64,000 bases of DNA from Nipponacmea schrenckii (GCA_030562195.1 JAUJPP010000005.1:8800826-8864825), one strand, 5' to 3'; numbered from the stretch's first letter, positions 1 to 12,519 are shown. Made by a program: numbers and translations. Notes: generated from the letters alone by a model not told the origin.

Positions 1-113
1 CTATGCTTTTGGGAGTGGGGTGTGTCTCATTGGGAAGGAAAGAAAGCAAATAACTAGACCTATGCTTTTGGGAATGGGCTTTCTCATTCTTAGAAGAAAG
101 ATACAGCTTACCT
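1..113. repeat. two-copy direct repeat at window edge
   Basis: ctatgcttttggga(g/a)tggg occurs at 1 and again at about 60, with a similar tctcatt after each. It is probably the end of an array cut by the window border. Confidence 0.45.
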
Positions 114-824
114 TTGGGGAATCCCCGTCCTTTCTATTTTTAGTAAAATTGTGTATGTTTACCTCTGAGTGTAACACCTCCTCTGATTTTAAGGATTGTT
201 GTGGGTACACTGATGACAAGTACAAAATCGTGAAAGACTTTAAGCATCTTTTCAAAACATCTAAAATTAACAAAGGTAAAAAAAATTTGGGTTGAAGCTT
301 GATAAGTGACTCAAAAAAACTTATTTTAACGAGAAAATAAAAAAATTAATGGGTTAAAAAATAAACAACAACGATGGACTAAAATTATGTATGAAAAATC
401 ACTATTGTAATAATCGAGATAAATATACCACCTGATTGGTTAAAAGAACTAAAATCATGTATTGAAATACAGAAAACTGATTGGATAATAAAACTAAAGT
501 CGTAGAAAGAAAAATACAGGCATCTATTGGTTGTAAATGGTATTTTTAGTTTAACATAACCAATCAGATTAACATTAACATTCTTTGAAGTTTTCGTTTT
601 TTTTTAAACTTTCAGCTTCAAAGACAATATAAAACAGAATCCATTAAAATGCAAAAATAATCAGCATAAATATGGTAGCTTAAATCATTCCAGTTAAATA
701 CAAGACCAACAGAAAAGGGACATGCATACAGAACTAAATATGATATACCAATTAAATGTTGAAAATATTTTAACAGGTTTTTTGAAAAATAACAATACTT
801 TCAGTATAGGATGAATACTGCTTT

Positions 825-1000
825 GATATAATGACGTCATAAAATGCATAGTTTTAGTGGAATCGCAGGAACCACAGACATCTGATTGAAAATTGGAATG
901 CAGGAACCACAGAATTGATTTTGAGTTAATAGGAAAGAACGATTAAAATTGAGGTGGAATGCAGGAACCACAGACATTGATTTGAAAAGAAATGAAATGA
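825..1000 (+). mobile_element. P1 MITE fragments with a CRE-like site
   Basis: Three copies of the P1 segment 'gcaggaaccacagacatctg' or shortened versions of it lie in tandem. They follow atgacgtcat at 831-840, a perfect palindromic TGACGTCA. Only the inner part of one P1 arm is present. Confidence 0.5.
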
Positions 1001-1109
1001 CATGAACTTGAGTTTAATAACGCAATCGTCTTACCTTGCATATGGCTAATTTATTGGTCAAACCATCAGGCAATAGGAATTTTGCCAGACCTGTTTAGTT
1101 TCACTCGTT

Positions 1110-1320
1110 TTTAAATTCAGATTCGGGTTGCATAGCCTGTAGCAAGGCCTCGTTTATTGACCATCAGAACAACTAGAATTTTAATGCCCCATTGCCCGAT
1201 CCTGGTTTATTGTACCTCAGCCTAGAATTAATGCCCCAGGGCAAGGCCTTGGTTTATATGTATCAATATGAACGACTAGAAACTCTTTCCATGTCATTCC
1301 CTCAGGCCTGCATCACATTA
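1110..1320 (-). mobile_element. SINE-B internal fragments
   Basis: Contains decayed copies of the SINE-B body: 'agcctgtagcaaggcc', 'ggtttattg' and 'ctctttccatgtcattccctc', in three overlapping partial repeats. Confidence 0.45.
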
Positions 1321-2137
1321 CATTCTCTTTAATTAAACACCCCTTATCATGAGAATCAAACGTTACGAGTAATCAAGATTCAAACTTTGAAATATTACTC
1401 ATGCTATATTAGCATATCAATAGATAATCTGGCGTCTGTAGACAATTAACCACCATATATGGAAATACTAGCAGAAAGCGCCATTCAATCATGGAACCAT
1501 GGAATCATATGTGAATCACTGAATTACAAAAGGTTATTTTAGAACCCGTGGAATCGCAGAAAGTCATTCATGCAAAGTGTAGGAATTTTTAATCAGGCGG
1601 TATAAACACGGGGAATCAACAAGTTGATGCCTGTTGCATCTGATTAAACGCCCGCTTGACTAATCCCAGTAATTTCTGAAATATTGGGGTCGTGAACCCT
1701 TGGGGTCAGAGTTTAATACGTTAAACATTTGCAATTCTTATGATTCATACATAGAGATGATTGATGAGGGAAGTGACATAAATGACGATAATTAACGTAA
1801 ACCTAGAAAGATTAAATGGTGGAAGAACGCTACACGATTGTATTTATCATTCCAATATTCAAATTGTAGCTGTACCAGACGTTATTACAAACCTTATTTA
1901 CGATTCAAATTCTGGTCAAATGTGCACGTTGTTATGCGTAATTGACTTAATTTGCATAATCATTTATTGATTGCGGGGTATTAATCATTTCGAAGTAAAA
2001 TTTTGTTATCATTGTCATCTATCAGTTTATCCAGTAACGCTACTGGCATCCTATAAAATTATCTTTCATAATCTTTATCACACTTTCAATGCCATTTATC
2101 AACTTCCGAACATCACTTCTTGTATGAAATTTGGATG

Positions 2138-2340
2138 AAAAATTTGATAATTTCAAGTTATTTCAAAAAGTTTTAATAGAAAAATTGATAATTCAAAAGT
2201 TATTTCAAAAAAATCAAAAGAAAAATTTGATAATTTTCAAGTTATTGCAAAAGTTTTAATATAGAAATGGATTATTATAAAAGTTTCTATCCTAAATTTG
2301 ATAATTTTAAAGTTTTTTTAAAAGTATTAATGCAAAGTTG
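2138..2340. repeat. AT-rich minisatellite, about 41-bp unit
   Basis: Units of the form aaatttgataatttcaagtta...ttcaaaagttttaata recur at about 2139, 2181, 2220 and 2287 with many substitutions. Confidence 0.55.
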
Positions 2341-3109
2341 GATAAATTTTAGGATGTCTCAAAAGTTTTCTTTACAAAAATTCAAAACTTTTCAGGCATC
2401 ATGCTATGAGAGTCAAAGAATATACATTAACATGTAAAATATGTTTTATCTTAATAAAAGCATGGTATCCATAGAAATAGAAAATAATTTTACAAATCCC
2501 TCAAGAATTAGACCATAAAACAACACAAATGACATTAAAAAAACATAAAACAGTAAAAAATGCTGGAAATTTTGTAAAATATTCAGTTTTTAGTCATAAC
2601 TGGTCGGATTGTGACAGGAAACACAAACCATTCTGACTAAAAAGTCCCGGAGGAATATATTTTCCGCGAACTTGAAGCGTGCCTAATTGATATAAATTGC
2701 TCTACGATGGCCGCAAACGAGAGAGATGTAAAATATTTGTGGCATTCATGCAGAAAGAAATGCAAAATTTTACGTCCAAATCGAGATAAATCATCAAGAT
2801 GAATCATGGGATAGATTTAAAACTGAATAAACTTCCAGTCGATATTTTCCATTTTATCAAATCAAATTTTTTCTTCTAAAAACGAGCTGAACTTATTAGC
2901 GATAAAATAGACTTTTTGTGAAATTTGTAAAAAGCCGACTTGTTGCTTTATCAGGTTCTAGAGACCAAATAAAAAATATTTGAATCAGTTTTTTTCTCAC
3001 AAATTGAATTAAATTTTTTTCTCTGAAGACCATTGAATGAGCAATCGAAACAACTTGTCTGTTTTATCTCCATGATAAACTTAAAAACTAGACTTTAGAA
3101 ATTATTTGA

Positions 3110-3602
3110 AGCCGCCTGTAGCACACGGAGTCTCAGTTTATTTTCCTATTTGAACAACTACACCATGTCAGTCCCTCTGACCTTCATCACTGACAGTGGG
3201 AAACTGGGCTGAAAAATCTGAAAGTTTATTTCGAACAATTGCCGTGATTGAATGCTTGATCCTCGGGTTAGTGAGCAAGCATCTAACTCACTGAGTCACC
3301 ACAGTTCTCTACTGACAGGGTTGAAGTATTATCTCAACCTATACTGGGATTGAATGCTTGATCCTCAGGTTATCGAGCAAGCATCTAACTCATTGAGCCA
3401 CGACAGCTCTCTACTGACAGGGTTGAAGTATTATCTCAACTTTTACTAGGATTGAACCCTGGACCTTCAGGTTAGCGAGCAAGCATCTAACTCATTGAGC
3501 CACGACAGCTCTCTACTGACAGGGTTGAAGTATTATCTCAACTTTTACTAGGATTGAATCCTGGACCTTCAAGTAAGCGAGCAGACGTCAAACTCACTGA
3601 GA
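3110..3602 (-). mobile_element. SINE-B with tandemly amplified tRNA-like head
   Basis: From 3110 to 3245 is the SINE-B body, and from 3246 to about 3600 a 102-bp unit is repeated. Unit starts (gattgaa...) are at 3246, 3348, 3450 and 3552. Read on the minus strand each unit contains a tRNA-like A box (gctcaatgagttagatgc) and a B box of the ggttcaatcc type. The head of the SINE has therefore been amplified as exact 102-bp repeats. Confidence 0.7.
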
Positions 3603-4509
3603 GAAAGCAACAATAAAAACAATTCCTGAAAATGTTCAGACACTATCGAACATGCTACTCTTCACACCAAAAAACAATAAAAAGCAATTAGGAGAGCTGT
3701 CAAGATTCCAATAAAAGGGGAGATAAGCATGTAGAAATCATCTAATTAACAAGAGCTCGTTAATTTCATCAATTGATGAAGATGAAGGTGCCGAAGCAGA
3801 TCGGTCCGTCTAATTAATATACGTCAATAAGCCTGTCAAACTGAATGACATACATAACACGTATCATTTCAATGTTCGACAATTTGAACTCTATTTGTCA
3901 TTTACACACGGTAGATTTCAAATACTTTCTCCATTTTGATTGGTTAATTGATAAACTTCATAACGATGTTCGACAACTTGTCATTTCCACACGATAGACT
4001 TCCAATACCTCCTTGTCGTAATCCCAATTTTAATTGGTTGATCGGTCAACAGCGAACATTCTCTTAAAATGTAACCAGATGAAAAATAACCCAAAAAATC
4101 GTTGACTTCTGCTACAACTTGTTTTTTTAAATAACAGACGCAAGTTTGAAAACGGAATCAAAATGCAACATTTAATGATTATCTTTCAACAGAAGCAAAT
4201 AAAAAATTCGACGAACAAACAACACAAAGAGAAAATAGCTCAAGTTCATTCAATATTAACAACGAAATTCGAGTTATCGTTGCTGCGGAACAGTTCCATC
4301 AATCAAAACAACAAAAGAACGTGAAATGATGCAGAAAATCGTAAAGTATTTTGTTTGTTTATCCAGGCGTTTTCTGAGCATTGATATGATCATGTGACTA
4401 GGAATGTTTTGTGAAAAAATATTTAATATTGTTAAAATATTCATTGATATTTTTCGGTGTTTTGTAATAAATTTTCACAGCCTATATTCTCCAGAAATCT
4501 TGGTTGAAA

Positions 4510-4665
4510 TAAAATGAATGGAGTTTTACATCCTACTCTTATGGACTAATGAAGATGGGCAACACCATGCAGTGTGTAATGAGGGAAATTTTACCAGGAC
4601 AGCAGAATTAACCTACTCTTATTATGATTACCAACTGGCGAGGGAACTTTAACATGAACAGCCAA
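4510..4665 (-). mobile_element. SINE-B fragment (tail end)
   Basis: Starts gaatggagttttacatccta, followed by the SINE-B body landmarks gccatgcagtgtgtaatgag-like and ccaggacagcag. It is truncated before the tRNA-like head. Confidence 0.65.
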
Positions 4666-4805
4666 GAGCACACGGCTCAAAATTTCAGTTCTTTTAATAA
4701 CTGATGAAATGAAATAAGCTGACGTCTGCTTTCTAAATCTTATATTATTGTATAATTTTATGTTTAAAATAGTAATAAATATTGTATACATTTCAAATTT
4801 CTAAG

Positions 4806-5133
4806 TTAAAGAGATTGTAAAGAGGTTTTCTAAATTTTTTATGTATATCAGGGACCCTGATAACATCAATTTACACCATTCCAATTTTCAATCAGATGTC
4901 TGTGGTTCCTGTAATTCCACTAATTCTAAGATTTCTTACTGTGCAACAACTAAGCAGAAAATATGCTTGTATCACATAGGAACCTTCGCATCTGTGACGT
5001 CATAAAATACTCAGTTTGAGTAGAATTACAAGAACCACGGACGTCTGATTGAAATAAAATGGTGTAAATTGATGCTATCAGTGTCCAAGATACACATACA
5101 AAATTTAGAAAAACCTCTTTACAATCCCTTTAA
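4806..5133. mobile_element. P1 palindromic MITE, complete, TTAA-bounded
   Basis: Ends are TTAAAGAGATTGTAAAGAGG (4806-4825) and its near-perfect inverse at 5114-5133. The inverted arms are over 100 bp long and include atcagatgtctgtggttcct on the left and its inverse on the right. TTAA at both outer edges fits the target preference of piggyBac-type elements, although TTAA could simply be part of the inverted repeat. TGACGTCA, a perfect CRE palindrome, lies near the centre at 4995-5002. No coding capacity. Confidence 0.8.
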
Positions 5134-5433
5134 TAATGAAGTAATTTATTTCTGCATGTGATCTACCCACCAGATGTTTTTAGCATAAAATAACAACTTG
5201 TTGTAAGCCATATACAATTACTCCTGTTGTAGGGTGAGAACCAAACTTTTTTAAATCTTAAAACAACATCCAAGATTTGTCACCGAGCCAAAGGCATAAT
5301 ATATTGTATTCCTGTTAATTTATTATTTTCAAAACAATTCCAAACAAAATAGAATTCCACTTTAAAAAATTTTTAGGCGCCAACCAAAATTGATTCAGTA
5401 TAATATGCATTGTTGAGAGGTGAGTATTTTCGA

Positions 5434-5645
5434 GGTTTCTATAGCGCAGTCAGTTAGAGCATTGGTATATACATGACATCATTTGCTTGGTTACATCAAG
5501 CAAATGGTGGCAGCGGGTTCCGATCTCGATCAGTGTGTGAAAGTCTTCACTCATAATTCCAGTCGACCCAGTTGTAAATAGGTACGGATAATCAGGGAAA
5601 AATCCATGCATAGAGGTTTGGTCATGGACCAGCTGGTACCTTCTT
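5434..5645 (+). mobile_element. SINE-A, tRNA-derived head with body
   Basis: The tRNA-like head has an A box (tagcgcagtcagttagagc, 5442-5460) and a B box (gggttccgatctcg, 5515-5528). It is followed by the body landmark cataattccagtcgaccca and a partial tail gaggtttggtcatggaccag. It is not a functional tRNA gene: the spacer between the boxes is long and the cloverleaf is not maintained. Confidence 0.8.
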
Positions 5646-5761
5646 TCAATGTTTTTCGATATTTTGTTTCCAAAAGGTTTTACGAATACAACAGATTGTA
5701 GAACTAGAAAACTAGAAATATAGAAACAACCTGATTCCTATATTTATATACACCTTGTATA

Positions 5762-5876
5762 CACCTTTCACATGCAGACCTGAATTACAGCCCACAACCA
5801 CCATTTACCTGATGTAACAAAATACATCATGTAGGGAACCAATGCTCTAACTGACTATGCTATAGAATCCCACATG
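5762..5876 (-). mobile_element. SINE-A head, inverted
   Basis: Read on the minus strand it begins gattctatagcatagtcagt, followed by tagagcattggtt, the SINE-A head, then a gggctgtaattc degenerate B-box region. It faces the copy at 5434-5645 tail to tail. Confidence 0.65.
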
Positions 5877-5988
5877 ATTTGAACAGCTGATAAAATTCAG
5901 CTAAAAGATGGCTTCAGACTCCTCTACAATTAAATACACACATTCAATGAAAATAATATAAGCCAAAACCAACCGAGAGAAGCAATTT

Positions 5989-6046
5989 ACAACAGAATCT
6001 ACAACAGAATCTACAACAGAATCTACAACAGAATCTACAACAGAAA
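5989..6046. repeat. 12-bp tandem repeat (acaacagaatct)n
   Basis: About five consecutive, almost identical copies of acaacagaatct. Confidence 0.9.
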
Positions 6047-6504
6047 TACCATACTCACACATCCACTCGCTTGTTTCTTTTAAAAAATTAAAACAAAAAA
6101 TTATAAATAATGCATGGAACCGAAATCAGAAAGGCATTCTACATTATCAGGCCATTCTCAAACTGAAAGTGATTAGTTAATGAAACTTAATTACTAATTA
6201 GCGCTGGGATTAATTAACAAGACAATTAAATTAAAATATAGAACTAGATAATTGCTCCAGGTTTTTTCTGGTGTTGACTACGCTTTAGTTAAATGATCTA
6301 ACAAAATTCTTTCTAAAATTGTGTTCTATTGAACTTGTGACTCAATATATATGCTTTGCTTTTGTTTCATGTATATTCTCTGAGTGACTACACTAATTCT
6401 CCATGATCTTACGCAATTCTATTTAAAATTGTGTTCCTAATTTTGACCTATTTGAAGATATAGATGTTTTGGTTTGTGTCATTTCTATGAGTGACGAAAG
6501 TCGT

Positions 6505-6890
6505 TATACCAAGAGGTTTGGCCAAGAACAAGCTGGTAGAAAGGATCCTTGTAAACCTAAGTTGTTATCCTTGTAAAATCAATACCAAGAGGTTTGGCCA
6601 AGAAACCAGCTGGTAGAAAGGATCCTTGTGAACCTAAGTTGTTATCCTTGTAAAATCAATACCAAGAGGTTTGGTCAAGAACAGCTGGTAAAAGGAAATG
6701 GAAAAACCTAAAACTGGGGAAAACCTTAAAAATTGTTATCCTTGTAAAATCAATACCAAGAGGTTTGGTCAAGGACCAGCTGGTAGAAAGGATCCTTGTG
6801 AACCTAAGTTGTTATCCTTGTAAAATCATTACCAAGAGGTTTGGTCAAGAAACAGCTGGTAGAAAGGATCCTCAACCTAGTAAAATATAC
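6505..6890 (+). repeat. SINE-A tail amplified in tandem
   Basis: Five copies of the SINE-A 3' segment start (accaagaggt) at 6508, 6583, 6661, 6754 and 6831, a period of 75-93 bp. Each has an agctggtagaaaggatcct part and a gttatccttgtaaaat part. No head is present. Confidence 0.85.
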
Positions 6891-7197
6891 TTGTTACATC
6901 AGCTACCTAGTTTAGTCACACCTTTATAACGCAATGTGGGCGTCTCAAAAAACATTGGTAATAGTCTCGTTATTTTTAACGTTAATAATTAATCAAACAG
7001 ATATTAAATTAGCAGCCAGAAAAAAACCAAATGGAGGCGGAGTGCTAAAAGCTAAGTAAAAAATCACACCTCAAGAAGTTAGACTACAAATATTACGTGG
7101 TAAGATAAAACTTAGAATTACACGTTTCTTTTTAAAATATTAATATTAGATTTATTCTACTCCATTATCAATATTTAAATTATTGTTTAAGTTTTAA

Positions 7198-7425
7198 CTT
7201 GAAAGGATTGTTAAGAAGCTCTCTAACTTCGTATATAAACAGGATTCTGATGGCATCAATTAGCGCCATTATAAGTCTAGCAGTTCCTCTAAAACTAAGT
7301 ATTTTATGACGTCTTAAAAGATGCGAACAATATTTAAGGCCCTTTTCTGTCATAATTTTAGTTTAAGTTGAAATGGAAGAACCGTAGACGTCTGATTGAA
7401 GTCAATGCTCTCACTGTTTCCAAAC
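7198..7425. mobile_element. P1 MITE, decayed copy
   Basis: It has a degenerate left end (gaaaggattgttaagaagct), 'gatggcatcaatt', 'tttatgacgtctta' near the centre and 'aagaaccgtagacgtctgattg' on the right. The right terminus is lost. Confidence 0.6.
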
Positions 7426-7511
7426 AACCGTTAAATAAAGAAGGTGATAAATCTAATCAAGGTGTTTAAAAGGATTTGGGATTAAACTAAGATTATCTAA
7501 GCCTGACTTAC

Positions 7512-7612
7512 TTGTCTTCAAAGGAACACCACCCACAATACGGATCTTTGGCTCCCAGACAATCGTAACAGGTAGTGTACTGGCTGCAATCATGTACTTG
7601 TAATTTGGTCAC
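7512..7612 (-). CDS. PlexB-like: plexin coding exon 4: PSI module (isolated 101-bp exon)
   Basis: This short exon encodes residues 481-513 plus two bases of the next codon: [33 protein letters not shown]. The cysteines (489, 495, 498, 506, 509) in the spacing C-x5-C-x2-C-x7-C-G-W-C are those of the PSI (plexin-semaphorin-integrin) module, and DPxCGWC is its signature. The acceptor is tatttcag|GTG in phase 0, matching the end of exon 3. The donor is GACAA|GTAAGT, leaving phase 2. The exon lies 49 kb downstream of exon 3 and is too short to appear in ordinary ORF listings. The remaining PSI cysteines must come from the next exon, which I could not find in positions 1-7511. Confidence 0.93.
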
Positions 7613-8023
7613 CTGAAATAGAGAAAAAATACCTCATTAAGATTCATTCTGTATGGATCTACTAGTCATCGGTTTGATTAACCTAGACCTACAACTTCTA
7701 AATTTCTTATCACTAACATCCCACATGTAAGGTTCTGTGAACTCCCTTCGGAGATTCTCTAGCCTATACTTGTCACTAGATGCCAAGTTGACAAAACAAA
7801 AACACTTTTTGTTTAGCTATGTAGACTCTCTGAAATAGTGTTTTCATATATATACATATAACCAAAATTCTCAATCATTTTGTGATTTAGATCTATAAAC
7901 ACAGAACCTAATATAAATATTGTCACTCAGAATTTTACAGCTATGCGATCTTCAGACAACTGACCAAACAATAATAGTTATCTGAAAATTGCATAGTAAG
8001 AAACTTTATTAAGCTCTGTTTTA

Positions 8024-8172
8024 AAGATACTGTGTCTTAGAATGGTGATAAAATTTAGGTTCTCTAGAATGGTCAATATGTGTATATATTTATCAGTGAA
8101 CTAACATAGTGTCATAAAGTATCTATTTAAATGTTAAACTGTATGTTCATTCCAAGAGGCAGTATCACTTTA
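8024..8172. mobile_element. P2 MITE, short copy
   Basis: The left end is gatactgtgtcttagaatgg and the right end is cattccaagaggcagtatcacttta, its inverse with mismatches. The inner part gaatggtcaatatgtgtata also occurs in the longer copies. Confidence 0.65.
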
Positions 8173-8563
8173 ATATTTGTGTATTTATATTACTATATGT
8201 TACAATCACTGAATATTTAGTGGAGATCTCAGAATGTGAAATTTCGGAATCCATTTTGTCTGTTGACATTTAAAGTCTGGTAGTGATGACAATCTGACGT
8301 GCCAGATGTCGACGACACGTAAAATAACTGTATAAATTCTGAATAACGAGAGTTTGATATCAGTTTAAATATTGAAAATTCCGCGATTAGATGTAGCTAC
8401 ATGTATCAAGTCTTACAATGATTTCCCCCAACGATTTTAACGTGATGTTTAATTCAACGTATGTAATAATTATCGCGAGAATATTTATGATGTTATATGA
8501 TAATACGCAACTCTTCAACTGAAGTGAAAAATAATTGATGACTGTGGGTCTATGTCTCATATA

Positions 8564-8812
8564 GAAGTCTACTTTCAGTTTCTTGTCAACTGTTGTGAAA
8601 TCTACTTTTAACTGATCTGAAGTCTACTTTCATTTTCTTGTCAACTGTTGTGAAATCTACTTTTAATTGATCTGAAGTCTACTTTCATTTTCTGGTCAAC
8701 TGTTGTGAAGTCTACTTTTAACTGATCTGAAGTCTACTTTCATTTTCTGGTCAACTGTTGTGAAATCTACTTTTAATTGATCTGAAGTCTACTTTCATTT
8801 TCTTTTCCAATG
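8564..8812. repeat. 55-bp minisatellite
   Basis: Unit starts (gaagtctacttt) are at 8564, 8619, 8674, 8729 and 8784, an exact 55-bp period. Copies differ at only a few positions, for example tcttgtcaac against tctggtcaac. Confidence 0.92.
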
Positions 8813-9334
8813 TGGAATATGATACAAATTCAAACTTACGACCAAACCTTTTTGTAAGATTTCTGATGACGGTGGCGTAAGCCAGTGGCGCAACTCCATC
8901 AAGAGATCTCTAACTTGATCATTTGTTAACTAATATTTGAACTAAGTTTGCAATGAGGTGAATATGTCCATCCATCAAAGTGTAATATACGTTGATTGTA
9001 TAGTAATAGAAGAGGATAATTAAGAAATCTTTGACTTGAAATAGCTAGACGACCAGCACAATAGACTCTAATACATAACATCATCAATCCCTTTACAACA
9101 TCTTTACAACATCTTTTACAACATCTTTTACTCATTGATTTTCTTACAGTCATTGTTTTATTTTAAGATTCTATTTCAAGTTGGAGTCCCTCTTGCTTTA
9201 ACACTGAAATTGTTGGGGTTACACCAGCGATCTTTATAATTAATATGTACATGTACTTGTGACCCTAGGCCAGTGCTTTTACGAAACTATGTTCTCATCA
9301 CCATCTAACACTAGCTAATGTTTCTATTCTAGAA

Positions 9335-9465
9335 AGTTACCTCATTGAACACTGCATGGTGTTATTCTAGTTGGTTTTACAGATTGCACGTAGCAAATTC
9401 ATGCTATCAGTGTCCCTGATACACATAAAAAATTATTTAAAATCTGTATTAGTTATAGAGATTAG
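9335..9465 (+). mobile_element. SINE-B and P1 scraps
   Basis: A SINE-B piece (acctcattgaacactgcatg) is followed by a P1 arm piece, 'tgctatcagtgtccctgata'. Both are short and decayed. Confidence 0.4.
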
Positions 9466-9944
9466 GGTGTTTGAAGTCATAAGACATCGTAAAATAGAAG
9501 GCACTCGTACTAGGGTTAAAGTATTTTTTACAACTATTGTGGTGTTAATATTTAGTATAATAAACAGACGCATAGAATTTTAAAAGGTTATTGAACATTT
9601 TAAACCTTAGACCTAAAATAAAAATCCATAGATATATATATATAGGTATAGAATTTCATACAAGCGATATCTACCGTGCAATATCTCACTGGGTAATACA
9701 TAGATATAAAGATAGAGTGGACCACTCTGGTAAAAATCTGAATTCTAAGGGAGAATCCAACTTTAAAGAAGACTATTAGAGAAGAATCAATAAATAGAAA
9801 TAATTTCCTTTCAATAATAATGATAATAATTATGTACCTAAGTCTAGAATTACTATCATTATGTCTCTATTAACCTATTCATAAACCACACAAGATACAT
9901 CAGCTATTTTCTTTCTAATGTCGAGATGAGACTTCGTGCAGGCA

Positions 9945-10320
9945 AATGAAATGAATGGAGTTTTACATCCTACTCTTCAGCACTTTAAGGCTAATGAAGA
10001 CAGCCATAATTTGAATTGAAATGAATGGAGTTTTACATCCTACTCTTCTGCACCTTATTGGCTAATGAAGACGAGCAACGCCATGCAGTGTGTAATGAGG
10101 GAATTTTTGCCAGAACAGCTGCATTAGTCTCCTCTCTTTGCAATTTCGAACTGTAGAGGAGTCGGCTACATCCATGTCGCAAGTTGATACTCCCTTCTTC
10201 CCTTCCCCCAAAGAACTGCTTTAGCTCTGATAAAACTTCATACTCCTTTGTTACCAAGGAAACATTAAAACTAACGACAAGGTCATTGCTTCCGAGATTC
10301 ACCGACAAGTGTCACCTTAT
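9945..10320 (-). mobile_element. SINE-B, two adjacent tail ends
   Basis: gaatggagttttacatccta occurs at about 9954 and again at about 10023. The second copy continues through gccatgcagtgtgtaatgag, the tgccagaacagc region and a diverged body. It is truncated before the tRNA-like head. Confidence 0.65.
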
Positions 10321-12438
10321 CTCCACTCACCAGTCGGAGAGACAGAAGACAATGAGGTAATTATTCAAACAAACTGAGTAATACCCTTTCATAACAAACA
10401 ACTTGCTAACCCTGAGACAACCAAATACAAATATTAGTTACCACATAGCTCCTAGCTAGATTTAACACTGGGTCAACAGACCTCACAAAAACAATCGCAG
10501 ATTTCTAAAGATGGAGAACAAATCCTAGAATTAAATCATTCTTGATCACATTTTGTTGCTATGACGATCAAAACTTTAACAAACTCTTTTGTTTATGGAA
10601 AAAATTGTAATTCACTTGAGTATCATGATGACCAAAAACTTTGGCATATTTTGTTTTCTAGCGTTGTAGAAAAATATCAAACAGAATAAAACGTTAAGCT
10701 GAATTTTTTGCAAAAGGAGTTGGCATTTTGTTTCAACAGTTTGTACTTTGTCTAATTTTCCCAATCGAAAGTTCAGAAACAAGGCCCCAATCTCAATCAG
10801 ATTCGTTGCTATGATACCCTCAACTTGTTTAATCTTTCACAAAACGATTAAATTGCGAATCATCCTCAATCAACGATATCCTCTCGAAAGTGACCAGGGG
10901 TCTCGTAACTTGTCAATCAAGTCAGCTTAACAATGGCCGAATTTCTTTTTCAGAGAAATCAAATTTCCTCTGAAGATATAAGGGTCAAGGTCAAGGGTTG
11001 TCAAGGGTTGTTAAAGGGAGATAATCTAATCAGAGCAGACGTACAAATGAAATCAAGACAACTGGTCTAATTGACTGATCATTTCAATAAAAAAAATTAC
11101 AAATGTCACATCAAACGTTGATTGCGTAAAGGACGTGAAGCAAAACTCGTTTCTCTGAAGTCGTCTGTGATTTTTTTATCAAACACGTAAAGAAATTGAT
11201 TGTCGTCCTTTTAAAAAACAAATAATTGATTTTCGAGGTCAAAGTCGGGACTAATTAAAGTAATTTTTTAAGTGAATTACCAGTGTCTAACCATCAATAG
11301 TGCAAATTCTATTTTCAATTTTCCACAATGGCCGCCTTCCTGCACTTTTTAATGAAATTTGCTGCTGAAATTAATGAAATCCATTACATTAACTGTTGAT
11401 CAAGCCAATCTGCTTGTCATTTTATTGATGTACAAAGACGAATTATCTTGCACCAAACTTCATTCAGAAAAAAATCTAATTAAAATTCATTCAGTGTTAC
11501 CATGCTGATTAGAATAAAGAACGAGGGTGTTTTTAATTAGAAACAGGCTCGCAGCAATATCATGCCATTTACAGATTCGCAGCAATTCTCTAGCAACAGG
11601 CTAGGAATGATGTTCATTGCTTCTACATTGAGGTGAAATGTTGAAGGCGAACAGATAAGATGTTCAGTGTGGTATATGAAGTGGTTACTATGATACAGAA
11701 AGAAAATAAACAAAGTGAATATAGGGAGCAGACGTGAAGAAGAGTTTAGTAACATCTACAATGGACAACCTGACAATTGTCATTGTACCAGACACCAAAC
11801 CTTTATACAATAAGTTTCAGGCTGAACTTTAGAGCGAATTATAAACATCATTTTACTTAGTTTTTGGGGGTGTTAGTCGAGCCCTCAATAAAAGCACTGG
11901 CCTGGGTCACTCTTACATACAATAAACTGTATATATAGAATGGAAAGCAAAAAATGTTTCCCTGAATTTTTTAGAACTTAAAGAACTGTTCTGCTACTGA
12001 GTGTTTGGTAACAACGCATCAATTTCAGAGAGTCCACATGGTACACATGATTGTTTTAGATCTGACAAACAGGAACAACAGGAACAACAGGTGTGGTTTA
12101 AATCAATATTCATTTACATAACGCATTAGCTTTGAAAGTAGAACAAGAATCTCTCTGTAGGTTAAATTTTCATTGAGTTATTAAAAACTCTGTTATTATT
12201 GGGTCAAATTAGAAAACATAACACATTTAAATATTATTGTTTCTATGATTTTCAAGTACTTGCTTCCCCGAACTACTTAACTAACATGTGGAAACACTTG
12301 TAATAATATTTTAATGTAAAATTGTAAATGACTCGACTGCAGGTTTTCAAGTGGTTTCAATTGGGAATGCATGTCATATGGCAAACCGGTCCAATATCAA
12401 ACATAAAACTGCAATGTCATTTTTGAGAATTATCTGAG

Positions 12439-12519
12439 CATTTAAAGAGATTGTAAAGAAGTTTTGTAGATTTTGTATTCTAATAGTAAATCTACAAATT
12501 TGTTTTACAATCTCTTTCA
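12439..12519. mobile_element. miniature P1 hairpin
   Basis: tttaaagagattgtaaagaa...tttgttttacaatctcttt forms an 80-bp foldback with P1 termini and almost nothing between them. It abuts the following P2 element. Confidence 0.65.

Larger units (their letters stand above)
1..7511 (-). other. plexin intron 4 (partial)
   Basis: The sequence follows the exon 4 donor at 7511-7510. No PSI/IPT-like coding segment in the required phase was found down to position 1. The stretch is AT-rich and holds SINE-B, SINE-A and P1 copies and several minisatellites, listed separately. The stretches 1330-2100, 2400-3100, 3600-4500 and 6050-6500 show nothing specific beyond AT-rich sequence. Confidence 0.75.

Noticed and set aside
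1..295. Two overlapping open frames (about 90 codons each strand) and an acceptor/donor-like pair that could frame a further plexin exon
   Set aside because: In the phase required after exon 4 the translation (CFEKMLKVFHDFV...) has no PSI/IPT pattern, and the other frames match nothing I know. The segment also begins with a direct repeat.
5434..5560. tRNA gene candidate
   Set aside because: A and B boxes are present, but the box spacing is about twice normal, no cloverleaf closes, and the same head occurs joined to the SINE-A body at 32338.
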